The position numbers and the translations under genes were made by a program. Below, piece by piece: positions 1-8,485 of a stretch of 12,675 nt of DNA (positions are counted from its first letter, which is position 1; each line of letters begins with the position of its first letter). The DNA is taken from the NCBI GenBank assembly GCA_012799425.1, contig JAAZLF010000557.1:1-12675 (forward strand), read 5' to 3'. Under the pieces are notes generated by a model. It worked only from the letters and a program-made list of their open reading frames with translations. It was not told where the DNA came from and did not search any database. This DNA is from Actinomycetales bacterium (GTDB lineage Bacteria > Actinomycetota > Actinomycetes > Actinomycetales > Dermabacteraceae).

Positions 1-829
1 CCACGTCCTGATCATCTTCGATGACCTGACCAAGCAGGCCGAGGCCTACCGCGCGATCTCCCTGCTGCTGCGCCGTCCGCCGGGACGCGAGGTTTACCCG
101 GGCGATGTGTTCTACCTGCACTCCCGTCTGCTCGAGCGCTGTGCGAAGCTCTCGGACGAGATGGGCGGCGGCTCGATGACCGGCCTGCCGATCATCGAGA
201 CCAAGGCGAACGACGTCTCGGCGTACATTCCCACCAACGTCATCTCGATCACCGACGGTCAGTGCTTCCTGCAGTCGGACCTGTTCAACTCGGACCAGCG
301 CCCGGCGGTCGACGTCGGCATCTCGGTCTCCCGAGTCGGCGGCTCCGCGCAGACCAAGGCCATGAAGTCGGTCTCGGGCACGCTGAAGATCGACCTGGCG
401 CAGTACCGCGACCTCGAGGCGTTCGCGATGTTCGCCTCGGATCTCGATGCCGCCTCCAAGCAGCAGCTGAGCCGTGGCGCGCGACTGATGGAGCTGCTCA
501 AGCAGTCCCAGTACTCGCCGTTCCCGATGGAGGAGCAGGTCGTCTCGATCTGGGCCGGCACCAAGGGCAAGTTCGACGACCTCGAGGTCGAGCATGTGCG
601 CGAGTTCGAGTCCCAGCTGCTCGAGCACCTGCGCCACAACGGCGGCGTGCTCGAGGCGATCCGCACCTCCGGCAAGTTCGAGTCCTCGACCGAGGAGGAG
701 CTCTCGGGCATCCTCGACCAGGTCAAGAAGGACTTCCTGGCCGGAAAGGGCGAGGACGCCGCGCGCAACGACGAGAGCGGGCGGATGGCTGCCGATCAGA
801 TCGAGCAGGAGCAGATCGTCCGCGGCTGA
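1..829 (+). CDS. atpA: F1F0 ATP synthase subunit alpha, C-terminal part (5' end outside window)
   Basis: Non-catalytic alpha subunit of the F1 head (alpha3beta3), which carries regulatory nucleotide sites and completes the catalytic sites of beta. The frame is open from base 2, giving 275 residues before the TGA. It starts just inside the Walker B strand (VLIIFDD) and continues through [15 protein letters not shown] and the [11 protein letters not shown] segment. The arginine-finger motif [11 protein letters not shown] follows; its Arg reaches into the beta catalytic site in this family. The C-terminal helical domain then runs to the end, with an acidic tail. The missing N-terminal part would hold the beta-barrel and Walker A. 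It is first in the visible operon; atpG follows after a 72-bp spacer that contains a strong hairpin. No truncation is visible other than the window edge. Identification is essentially certain. Confidence 0.98.
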   Translation, partial: HVLIIFDDLTKQAEAYRAISLLLRRPPGREVYPGDVFYLHSRLLERCAKLSDEMGGGSMTGLPIIETKANDVSAYIPTNVISITDGQCFLQSDLFNSDQRPAVDVGISVSRVGGSAQTKAMKSVSGTLKIDLAQYRDLEAFAMFASDLDAASKQQLSRGARLMELLKQSQYSPFPMEEQVVSIWAGTKGKFDDLEVEHVREFESQLLEHLRHNGGVLEAIRTSGKFESSTEEELSGILDQVKKDFLAGKGEDAARNDESGRMAADQIEQEQIVRG

Positions 830-837
830 TGCGACAT

Positions 838-864
838 GCCGCCGCCTCCCCGGGAGGCGGCGGC
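838..864 (+). other. Strong GC hairpin in the atpA-atpG spacer
   Basis: Left arm 838-850 and right arm 852-864 are perfect reverse complements (13 of 13) around a single central base. With a realistic 3-nt loop this is a 12-bp, almost all-GC stem. It begins 9 nt after the atpA stop and ends 26 nt before the atpG RBS. No T-run follows, so it is not a classical intrinsic terminator. An RNA-processing, stability or partial-termination element that sets atpG expression below atpA is plausible but inferred. Confidence 0.7.
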
Positions 865-901
865 CCATCGCCGGACGCATCCACCCCGCACGAGGAGAGA
901 C

Positions 902-3619
<2,718 letters not shown>

Positions 3620-3637
3620 CCCGCGTTCGCAGCGACC

Positions 3638-4078
3638 ATGAGCGACCTGAGCATCCCGATCCTCGTCCTGGGGGTCGGGATGCTCTTCGTCGTGGCGGCG
3701 GTGCTGCTGGTGCTGCGCCAGATCATCGTCTCCCGCAGGAGAGGCGCCTTCGAATGCACCCTCCAGCGCCGCGGCCTGGTGGGCGGCACCAGCTGGCAGC
3801 ACGGCCTGATGCGCTTCGGCAATGACCGGCTGCGCTGGTTCCGAGCGTTCTCGCTACGGCTCCGTCCCGAGGTGGTGATCCGGCGTGTCGACATCCAGGA
3901 CGTCTCGCGCCGGCGCCTGGCCGCCCAGATCGAGGGTGCGGAGGACAGCTATCTGCTCGAGTTCAGCCTTCGGGGAGGCCGCGAGATCAGCGCGATCGTC
4001 GATCTGGTCTCGGGCGCGGCGTTGAACTCCTGGCTGGAGGCCGCGCCGACGGGGATGGTCCGGGGCGACGCCGACTGA
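3638..4078 (+). CDS. DUF2550 single-pass membrane protein
   Basis: Function unknown. The 146 residues start with one hydrophobic helix (about residues 6-27, ILVLGVGMLFVVAAVLLVL) followed by a basic stop-transfer region (RQIIVSRRRG). A soluble domain of about 115 residues follows, with WQHGLMRFGNDRLRWFRAFSLRLRPEVVIRR as its most recognisable stretch. Charge placement suggests this domain lies in the cytoplasm. Size, topology and position directly after atpC match the actinobacterial DUF2550 family (Rv1312 in M. tuberculosis). The start is the ATG at 3638, 18 bp after atpC. I see no good RBS, so low-level or coupled expression is likely. The family's regular linkage to the ATP synthase operon suggests a link to the enzyme or the membrane, but no function is established to my knowledge. 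Confidence 0.88.
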   Translation: MSDLSIPILVLGVGMLFVVAAVLLVLRQIIVSRRRGAFECTLQRRGLVGGTSWQHGLMRFGNDRLRWFRAFSLRLRPEVVIRRVDIQDVSRRRLAAQIEGAEDSYLLEFSLRGGREISAIVDLVSGAALNSWLEAAPTGMVRGDAD

Positions 4079-4095
4079 CCCATCCGACCGCACCA

Positions 4096-4133
4096 GGGGC
4101 CTCGCGAACGCCTCCGCGCGGTGCGTCGGCCCC
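4096..4133. terminator. Possible bidirectional terminator between the DUF2550 gene and nagA
   Basis: GGGGCC (4096-4101) pairs with GGCCCC (4128-4133), with an inner ACGC/GCGT pairing at 4108-4111 and 4123-4126. The element sits between two convergent genes whose stops are only 63 bp apart. There is no T-run on either strand, so it would act as a structure-dependent terminator at most. Candidate only. Confidence 0.4.
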
Positions 4134-4141
4134 GTCCCCCG

Positions 4142-5371
4142 TCAGTCCCTGAGGACCGTGCCCGCACGCAGCACGCGCACCGCCGAGAGTCGCGTGTCGA
4201 CCAGCAGGACGTCCGCGCGCCGACCCGCTGCGAGCGCACCGATCCGGTCCTGCATCCCGAGCACAGCGGCCGGCACAGAGGACGCCGCACGCACCGCACG
4301 CACCAGGTCCACGCCGGCTTCCTCGACCGCGAAGCGGACCACGTCCAGCAGATGCGCGGTGCCCCCGGCGATCGCGGTGCCGCCGGTGAGCATCGCGACC
4401 CCCGCCTCGACAGTGACATCGAGGGCTCCCAGCCGGTACTGGCCATCGGGCATCCCCGCAGCCGCCATCGCGTCGGTCACCAGCACCACGTTGTGTTCCG
4501 CGGCGAGGGCGAAGACATGGGCGACGGTGCGGGCATCGAGGTGCACGCCGTCCGCGATCACCTCGACCACCAGGTCGCCGCGCGCCGCCGCGTCCAGAGC
4601 GGCCAGGGCGGGCCCCGGATCGCGATGATGGATCGGCCGCATCCCGTTGAACAGGTGCGTGGCGGTGGGCAGCGCGGAGCGGCCATGCTCCCGCCGCAGC
4701 TCGGTGAGGGACAGCTCGACCGCCCGGGTCATCTGCGTGCTGCTGCCGTCGGTGTGGCCGAGCGAGGGGAGCGCGCCGACCTCCGCGAGCGCCTCGATCA
4801 CGGCGCCGGCATTGTCGGCCTCGGGAGCCACGGTCATGGTGGCCAGGGCGCCCCCGGCCAGCTGGGCGAGCTCGCGCACGAGGTCTGCATCGCCGCCGGT
4901 GATGTGCTCGGGGTTCTGGGCGCCGCGCCGCTCCACGGAGATGAACGGGCCCTCGAGGTGGATCGCGGCGATCTCGCCGTCGGCCGCGAGCTGCGCGAGA
5001 TCCTCCACGCGAGAGCGCAGCGTCGCGGCGTCCGCGGTGACGAGGGAGGCGACCAGGCTGGTGGTGCCGTGGCGGCGATGCTCGGCGATCGCGGTGCGCA
5101 TGTCCTCGGTGCCGGCCGCATCGGGGAAGGAGGCGCCGCCGCCGCCGTGGCAGTGCAGGTCGACCAGGCCGGGGAGGATCAGGCCGTCATGGGACAGCAG
5201 CTCACGGGCCTGATGGGGCGGGGCCCCGCTCGCCGGCCCGGCCCAGAGGATGTCCTCGCCGCCGATGAGCAGCAGCGCGTCCGGGACCAGACCCTGCTCG
5301 AGCACGGCGGTGCCGCGCAGCGCCAGATCAGCGGTGAGGACGGGGAAGTCGAACGGCTCGGCGGTGCTCAT
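4142..5371 (-). CDS. nagA: N-acetylglucosamine-6-phosphate deacetylase
   Basis: Cytoplasmic amidohydrolase that removes acetate from GlcNAc-6-phosphate, giving glucosamine-6-phosphate for glycolysis or cell-wall precursor synthesis (EC 3.5.1.25). The 409 residues form a typical amidohydrolase TIM barrel with flanking beta-sandwich. Metal and active-site motifs are complete: HCH at 73-75, HLEGPF with Glu140, GHTDG with His206, THLFNGM with His239, ADGVHL at 273-278, and TDAM with the catalytic Asp300. The HxH pair is the form associated with two-metal NagA enzymes such as the mycobacterial and Bacillus ones; E. coli NagA lacks it. The ATG at 5371 is supported by AGGAGAGA at 5374-5381, 2 nt away with good core spacing. 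It lies 43 bp downstream of nucS on the same strand and may be cotranscribed. No nagB or GlcNAc transporter gene is in the window. Confidence 0.95.
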   Translation of the reverse strand: MSTAEPFDFPVLTADLALRGTAVLEQGLVPDALLLIGGEDILWAGPASGAPPHQARELLSHDGLILPGLVDLHCHGGGGASFPDAAGTEDMRTAIAEHRRHGTTSLVASLVTADAATLRSRVEDLAQLAADGEIAAIHLEGPFISVERRGAQNPEHITGGDADLVRELAQLAGGALATMTVAPEADNAGAVIEALAEVGALPSLGHTDGSSTQMTRAVELSLTELRREHGRSALPTATHLFNGMRPIHHRDPGPALAALDAAARGDLVVEVIADGVHLDARTVAHVFALAAEHNVVLVTDAMAAAGMPDGQYRLGALDVTVEAGVAMLTGGTAIAGGTAHLLDVVRFAVEEAGVDLVRAVRAASSVPAAVLGMQDRIGALAAGRRADVLLVDTRLSAVRVLRAGTVLRD

Positions 5372-5395
5372 GGTCTCTCCTGGTCGGGTGAGGGT

Positions 5396-5409
5396 CGCCG
5401 GGGCCGGCG
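5396..5409 (-). other. Short GC palindrome in the nucS-nagA spacer
   Basis: CGCCGG and CCGGCG flank two G residues, which gives a 5-bp stem with a 4-nt loop. It lies 5 nt after the nucS stop and 14 nt before the nagA RBS, with no T-run. It could weaken read-through or shield the end of the nucS message. It could also be chance in DNA this GC-rich. Confidence 0.35.
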
Positions 5410-5414
5410 GGAGG

Positions 5415-6122
5415 TCAGAACAGGCGGGACTCGGCGTCGTCGATCCCGCGCAGGGCGTCGTAGTCCAGGGTCACGCAGTCGATGCCGCGGTCCGTGGCCA
5501 GCACCCGCGCCTGCGGCTTGATCGCCTGGGCGGCGAAGATTCCGCGCACCGGGGCGAGCAGCGGGTCGCGGTTGAGCAGCTCGAGATAGCGGGTCAGCTG
5601 CTCGACACCGTCGATCTCGCCGCGTCGCTTGATCTCGATCGCGACCGAGCCGCCCGCGTCGTCGCGGGCCAGGATGTCCACCGGCCCGATCGCCGTGAAG
5701 TACTCGCGTCGCACGAGAGACCAGCCGTCGCCCAGCGTCTCGATGTTGTCCGCCAGGAGCGCCTGGAGGTGAGCCTCGACGCCGTCCTTCTGCAGGCCCG
5801 GATCGACGCCGAGCTCATGGGTGGAGTCCTCGAAGACCTCGTGCAGGCGCACCCGCAGCCGGTCGCCGGACTTGTCGTGGACCACGTCCCACTGCTCGAT
5901 CCAGTCGCCGTCCGGATCGGCCGCCGCCTCCTCATCGCCGCGACGGGTCGTCGACAGCGTGCAGGGAGGCGTCATCCAGTTCAGGGGCTTGTAGCTGCCC
6001 CCGTCGGAATGGATCAGCACGCTGCCGTCGGCCTTGATGATCAGCAGCCGAGGGGCGAGCGGGAGATGGGCGGTGAGCCGACCGGTGTAGTCGACAGAGC
6101 AACGAGCAACGACGAGACGCAC
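5415..6122 (-). CDS. nucS: Mismatch-specific endonuclease NucS (EndoMS)
   Basis: Nuclease of the non-canonical mismatch repair found in actinobacteria and archaea, where MutS/MutL are usually absent. It makes double-strand cuts at G-T, G-G and T-T mismatches. With a GTG start at 6122 it has 235 residues and begins [20 protein letters not shown], the usual family N-terminus. The N-terminal DNA-binding domain contains [16 protein letters not shown] (about 38-53). The C-terminal PD-(D/E)XK nuclease has Glu128 (ADNIE), GPVDIL with Asp149, and EIKRRG with Glu163 and Lys165. The extreme C-terminus ESRLF resembles the clamp-binding tail described for actinobacterial NucS. An in-frame GTG at 6140 would add six residues and has only a poorly spaced GGGAGG. 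I prefer 6122 because TACCCT at 6134-6129 would place transcription start at the codon itself (leaderless). Confidence 0.94.
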   Translation of the reverse strand: MRLVVARCSVDYTGRLTAHLPLAPRLLIIKADGSVLIHSDGGSYKPLNWMTPPCTLSTTRRGDEEAAADPDGDWIEQWDVVHDKSGDRLRVRLHEVFEDSTHELGVDPGLQKDGVEAHLQALLADNIETLGDGWSLVRREYFTAIGPVDILARDDAGGSVAIEIKRRGEIDGVEQLTRYLELLNRDPLLAPVRGIFAAQAIKPQARVLATDRGIDCVTLDYDALRGIDDAESRLF

Positions 6123-6128
6123 CCGGCC

Positions 6129-6134
6129 AGGGTA
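6129..6134 (-). promoter_or_regulatory. Candidate -10 box of a leaderless nucS promoter
   Basis: Read on the minus strand, TACCCT (TAnnnT type) is followed by 6 nt and then the preferred nucS GTG at 6122. That is the spacing expected when transcription starts at the first base of the start codon, and it would explain the missing RBS. I see no clear -35 hexamer. Candidate only. Confidence 0.4.
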
Positions 6135-6171
6135 CGACACAGCGGGAGCGGGAGCCTCCCTCGCCTGCGGG

Positions 6172-6199
6172 ATGAGAGGACGATGAGACGTTCATGAGA
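6172..6199. promoter_or_regulatory. Three ATGAGA direct repeats at exact 11-bp period (putative operator array)
   Basis: ATGAGA occurs at 6172-6177, 6183-6188 and 6194-6199. The starts are 11 bp apart, about one helical turn, in the spacer between the divergent nucS and envelope genes. The patch is less GC-rich than its surroundings. Iterated direct repeats with this period are typical of DNA sites for OmpR/PhoB-type response regulators. The last copy runs into the palindrome at 6199-6206. The regulator is unknown. Confidence 0.45.
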
Positions 6200-6206
6200 A
6201 GCGCTT
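6199..6206. promoter_or_regulatory. AAGCGCTT palindrome, possible LacI-family operator core
   Basis: A perfect 8-bp palindrome with a central CG, in the form AAnCGnTT common in LacI-family operators. It lies about 50 bp upstream of the proposed -10 box for the envelope operon and 77 bp upstream of the nucS start. The flanks are not symmetric, so the site is short and could be chance. Confidence 0.3.
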
Positions 6207-6234
6207 TACCCAGGTGCACATGCTCACTCGGCAC

Positions 6235-6263
6235 TGTTGTGGTGACCGCGCCGCTCGTATCGT
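6235..6263 (+). promoter_or_regulatory. Candidate promoter of the envelope-protein operon
   Basis: A -10-like TATCGT at 6258-6263 has TGTTGT at 6235-6240, 17 bp upstream, as a weak -35. Transcription would start near 6270, leaving a 50-nt leader before the GTG at 6320. A small hairpin lies in that leader. Confidence 0.4.
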
Positions 6264-6279
6264 GGGCTGGTCCACCCTG

Positions 6280-6296
6280 TCCGGGTCATGCCCGGA
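6280..6296 (+). other. Leader hairpin upstream of the envelope-protein gene
   Basis: TCCGGG (6280-6285) and CCCGGA (6291-6296) form a 6-bp stem with a TCATG loop, 7 nt before the RBS GAAGGAG. It could affect message stability or ribosome access. No T-run follows. Confidence 0.4.
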
Positions 6297-6319
6297 ACCC
6301 GCTGAAGGAGCTTCCTACC

Positions 6320-7318
6320 GTGCAACGACCGCTGGCCGTCCTGCTGGTCCTGATCGGAGTCATCGGACTCGTGCTGGGCCGCCTGGGAGAGACCTCCTGG
6401 GCACCCGAGACCGAGACCACAGCCACGGTCGAGCTCGGCGATCCGGGTCCCGCCGTGGTGATCGACCCGGGCGTGCTCTACATCGGCGGCAACGAGGGCC
6501 AGGTCGTCATCGAGGGCGCCTCCGACGTCTCGGTGATCACGGCGGCCAACGGGGACATCGACTCCTACCTCGAGGACGTGCGACACACCCGGATCACCGG
6601 TGCGAGCGACTGGGCCACCCTCAGCACCCAGGAGGTCAGCCCGGACGGTGCCGAGGAGCTGGACTCGCCCACCACCTCGGATCTGTGGCGCTCGGTCGAG
6701 ACGCAGCCCAGCCCGCACACCATCGAGATCTCTGACTTCTGGGCCGGCGAGCACGGGGAGAACGAACAGGTCTACCGTGCGATCCTGATCGTCACCGACG
6801 GCACCGAGCCCGGTGCGGACTCGGTCTCGATCACCTGGCCCGTCGACGCCGAGAACGAGTGGGTTCCCTTCGCCTACGCGGGCGGCGCCGCGATCGCCGT
6901 CATCGGCCTGGTGCTCCTGGTCGTGTCGATCGGCGGCCGCCGGCGCGACGAGGACGAGGAGCGCCTCGAGGAGGATGGCCCGCAGGAGCCGCTGGCGGAA
7001 CCCGCCGGCGCGTCCGTCGCAGCAGGAGCCCCCGCCGGTGCGGCCGAAGGTGACGCCGAGAACTCCCTGCGTACGCAGGAGCCGGCCGCAGCTGGTGACG
7101 GCCTCGACGAGCTGTTCGCCGCGCCCACGGAGCCGGTGCGTGAGGAGAATGTCTGGTCCCTCGGCGAGGAGACCGCCGACGAGGAGGCTGCCGGCGAGGA
7201 GACCGCCGGCGAGGAGACCGCCGACGAGGCCTCGCAGGAGCCTGCCCCGGAGTCCGATCCGGGGGCCGAGGAAGGCGGACCGGTCCGCCTCTTCGGAGAG
7301 GACGAGGATCGCCGATGA
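6320..7318 (+). CDS. Two-helix envelope protein with acidic cytoplasmic tail, function unknown
   Basis: I do not recognise an assigned function. From the GTG at 6320 the protein has 332 residues. Helix 1 is at about 5-20 (AVLLVLIGVIGLVLG), and an extracytoplasmic domain of about 165 residues is rich in beta-type sequence. Helix 2 is at about 186-204 (YAGGAAIAVIGLVLLVVSI). GGRRR then acts as a positive-inside anchor, followed by a disordered Glu/Ala/Pro tail of about 125 residues with GEETA/DEEAA repeats. The start is set by GAAGGAG at 6304-6310 with 9-nt spacing. A longer frame from 6194 lacks an RBS and would begin upstream of the likely promoter. The stop overlaps the next start (ATGA), so it should form a unit with the downstream lipoprotein. 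The helix-1 to W-A-P-E-T segment resembles, from memory, actinobacterial proteins encoded beside such lipoproteins. The outer domains of the two products may interact. Confidence 0.85.
   Translation: MQRPLAVLLVLIGVIGLVLGRLGETSWAPETETTATVELGDPGPAVVIDPGVLYIGGNEGQVVIEGASDVSVITAANGDIDSYLEDVRHTRITGASDWATLSTQEVSPDGAEELDSPTTSDLWRSVETQPSPHTIEISDFWAGEHGENEQVYRAILIVTDGTEPGADSVSITWPVDAENEWVPFAYAGGAAIAVIGLVLLVVSIGGRRRDEDEERLEEDGPQEPLAEPAGASVAAGAPAGAAEGDAENSLRTQEPAAAGDGLDELFAAPTEPVREENVWSLGEETADEEAAGEETAGEETADEASQEPAPESDPGAEEGGPVRLFGEDEDRR
7163..7222 (+). repeat. 15-bp in-frame tandem repeat coding GEETA/DEEAA
   Basis: Four consecutive 15-bp units start at 7163, 7178, 7193 and 7208. Units 1, 3 and 4 are identical and encode GEETA; unit 2 has diverged and encodes DEEAA. 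A partial unit (DEAS) follows. They lie in the acidic tail of the envelope protein. The length keeps the frame, so copy number can change without inactivating the gene. Confidence 0.85.
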
Positions 7319-8412
7319 CCCGCCACGAGCTGCGCCGCGCTGCGCGGAAGGACACCATGATGATGAGCCGATCCCTCTCCCTCGGTCGCCGCGGACTCCT
7401 CCTGGGCACCGGCACCCTCGCCACCACCGGTCTGCTCGCGGCCTGCGGTTCGGAGCCCGAGCCGCCGCCCGCTCCGCCGCAGGGCAGGCCGCTCGAGGCC
7501 CCGACCCCCGTGCAGACCACCGAGCAGTTCTCGGCGATCGTGCCCGAGGTGAACGAGGCCGTGGTCACCGCCGACGAGGCCCGCGATGCGGAGGAGCTCG
7601 CCCCCCGGGTCAGCGGCTCCGCCGCGGACTTCCGCAAGGCGGCGTACGCGATGATCGAGAAGGCCGAGGAGTGGGCGGAGGATCTCAAGACCCCCGGGGC
7701 CGAGCTGATCGTCCCGATGACCTCGGTGACCGAGGAGTTCCCGCGCACCGCGATCGCTCTGGTCGAGGACTCCGTGGAGGAGGACGGCGTGCCCTACTTC
7801 GTCGTCCTGCAGCAGAGCGACGCGAAGTCTCCCTACACCTCCTGGGGCTGGGCTCAGCAGGCCGTGGGCATCGAGATGCCGATGGTGGCCAACGAGCTCG
7901 TCGGCGCGGAGCAGGTCGCCGCCGACAGCGAGGGCCTCGTGATGACCCCCGCCGAGGCCCTCGCGCTGTACGCGAAGGTGCTCACCGGGGGCGATGACCA
8001 GGACCCCGACGACCAGCTCGCGCCGAACCCGTTCCAGACGGGGACCCATGAGCGGATCCAGACCGAGCGTGCCGAGCTCAACGCGGGAGTGGATCAGGAC
8101 GAGGCTGCGACCATCCGCGAGACCTACAAGGTGGACGACAGCGAGTTCGCCGGTCTGCGCACCGACGACGGCGGCGCGCTGGTGATGGGCACGCTGCGCT
8201 CCACCCGCAAGGTCGCCATCAAAGAGCGCGCGACCATGCGCTATGCCGAGGACAACAAGTACACCAAGGTGATCGGCAAGCGGGAGTTCGAGTCCGAGTA
8301 CATCCGCACGTTCGGCACCCACGTGGCGCTGTACATCCCCTCGGCGGACGTCGGCGGGCAGGTGCAGCCGCTCGGTGCCACCCAGACCGCGCTCGACGCC
8401 AGCGGCGAGTGA
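7315..8412 (+). CDS. Putative Tat-exported lipoprotein, function unknown (DUF8094-like)
   Basis: Predicted membrane-anchored outer-face protein of 365 residues. The signal region is SLGRRGLLLGTGTLATTGLLAACGS: a twin-arginine pair (Arg25-Arg26), a hydrophobic core, and a lipobox LAAC with the lipidated Cys44. A Pro-rich linker follows. The mature domain of about 300 residues is partly helical and Glu/Ala-rich, with a C-terminal LRTDDGGALVMGTLRST segment. That segment recalls the domain called DUF8094 in actinobacterial proteins; the name is from memory and not checked. The ATG at 7315 overlaps the upstream stop (ATGA) and has GAGGA 6 nt before it. An alternative ATG cluster at 7357-7363 has GGAAGGA at 7346-7352, and its product would keep the Tat and lipobox motifs, so the true start is uncertain. 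It probably works with the preceding membrane protein. Confidence 0.85.
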   Translation: MTRHELRRAARKDTMMMSRSLSLGRRGLLLGTGTLATTGLLAACGSEPEPPPAPPQGRPLEAPTPVQTTEQFSAIVPEVNEAVVTADEARDAEELAPRVSGSAADFRKAAYAMIEKAEEWAEDLKTPGAELIVPMTSVTEEFPRTAIALVEDSVEEDGVPYFVVLQQSDAKSPYTSWGWAQQAVGIEMPMVANELVGAEQVAADSEGLVMTPAEALALYAKVLTGGDDQDPDDQLAPNPFQTGTHERIQTERAELNAGVDQDEAATIRETYKVDDSEFAGLRTDDGGALVMGTLRSTRKVAIKERATMRYAEDNKYTKVIGKREFESEYIRTFGTHVALYIPSADVGGQVQPLGATQTALDASGE

Positions 8413-8445
8413 CGCCCGGCACCGCGCACCCTCGGCCCGACTCCT

Positions 8446-8451
8446 TAGACT
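8446..8451 (+). promoter_or_regulatory. Candidate -10 box for the YbbN-like gene
   Basis: TAGACT (TAnnnT type) sits in a small AT-richer patch 34 nt after the lipoprotein stop and 34 nt before the GTG at 8486. Transcription from about 8458 would leave a 28-nt leader containing the RBS GAAGGAG. No convincing -35 is seen. It suggests independent transcription even though the upstream genes run in the same direction. Confidence 0.45.
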
Positions 8452-8485
8452 GGGCCCGTCCCGACGTCATCGAAGGAGTTCACCT

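Noticed and set aside
4121..5521. Long plus-strand open frame opposite nagA
   Set aside because: Antisense shadow of nagA, whose full set of metal and catalytic motifs on the minus strand is decisive.
6194..6319. N-terminal extension of the two-helix envelope protein from the ATG at 6194
   Set aside because: No RBS at suitable spacing, the start lies upstream of the likely promoter, and the extension would bury the signal-like helix; the GTG at 6320 has a strong RBS.
6874..8322. Long minus-strand open frame opposite the lipoprotein gene
   Set aside because: The plus strand has two coherent membrane/lipoprotein signals, good RBSs and an ATGA overlap; the minus product is His/Gly/Arg-rich and featureless.
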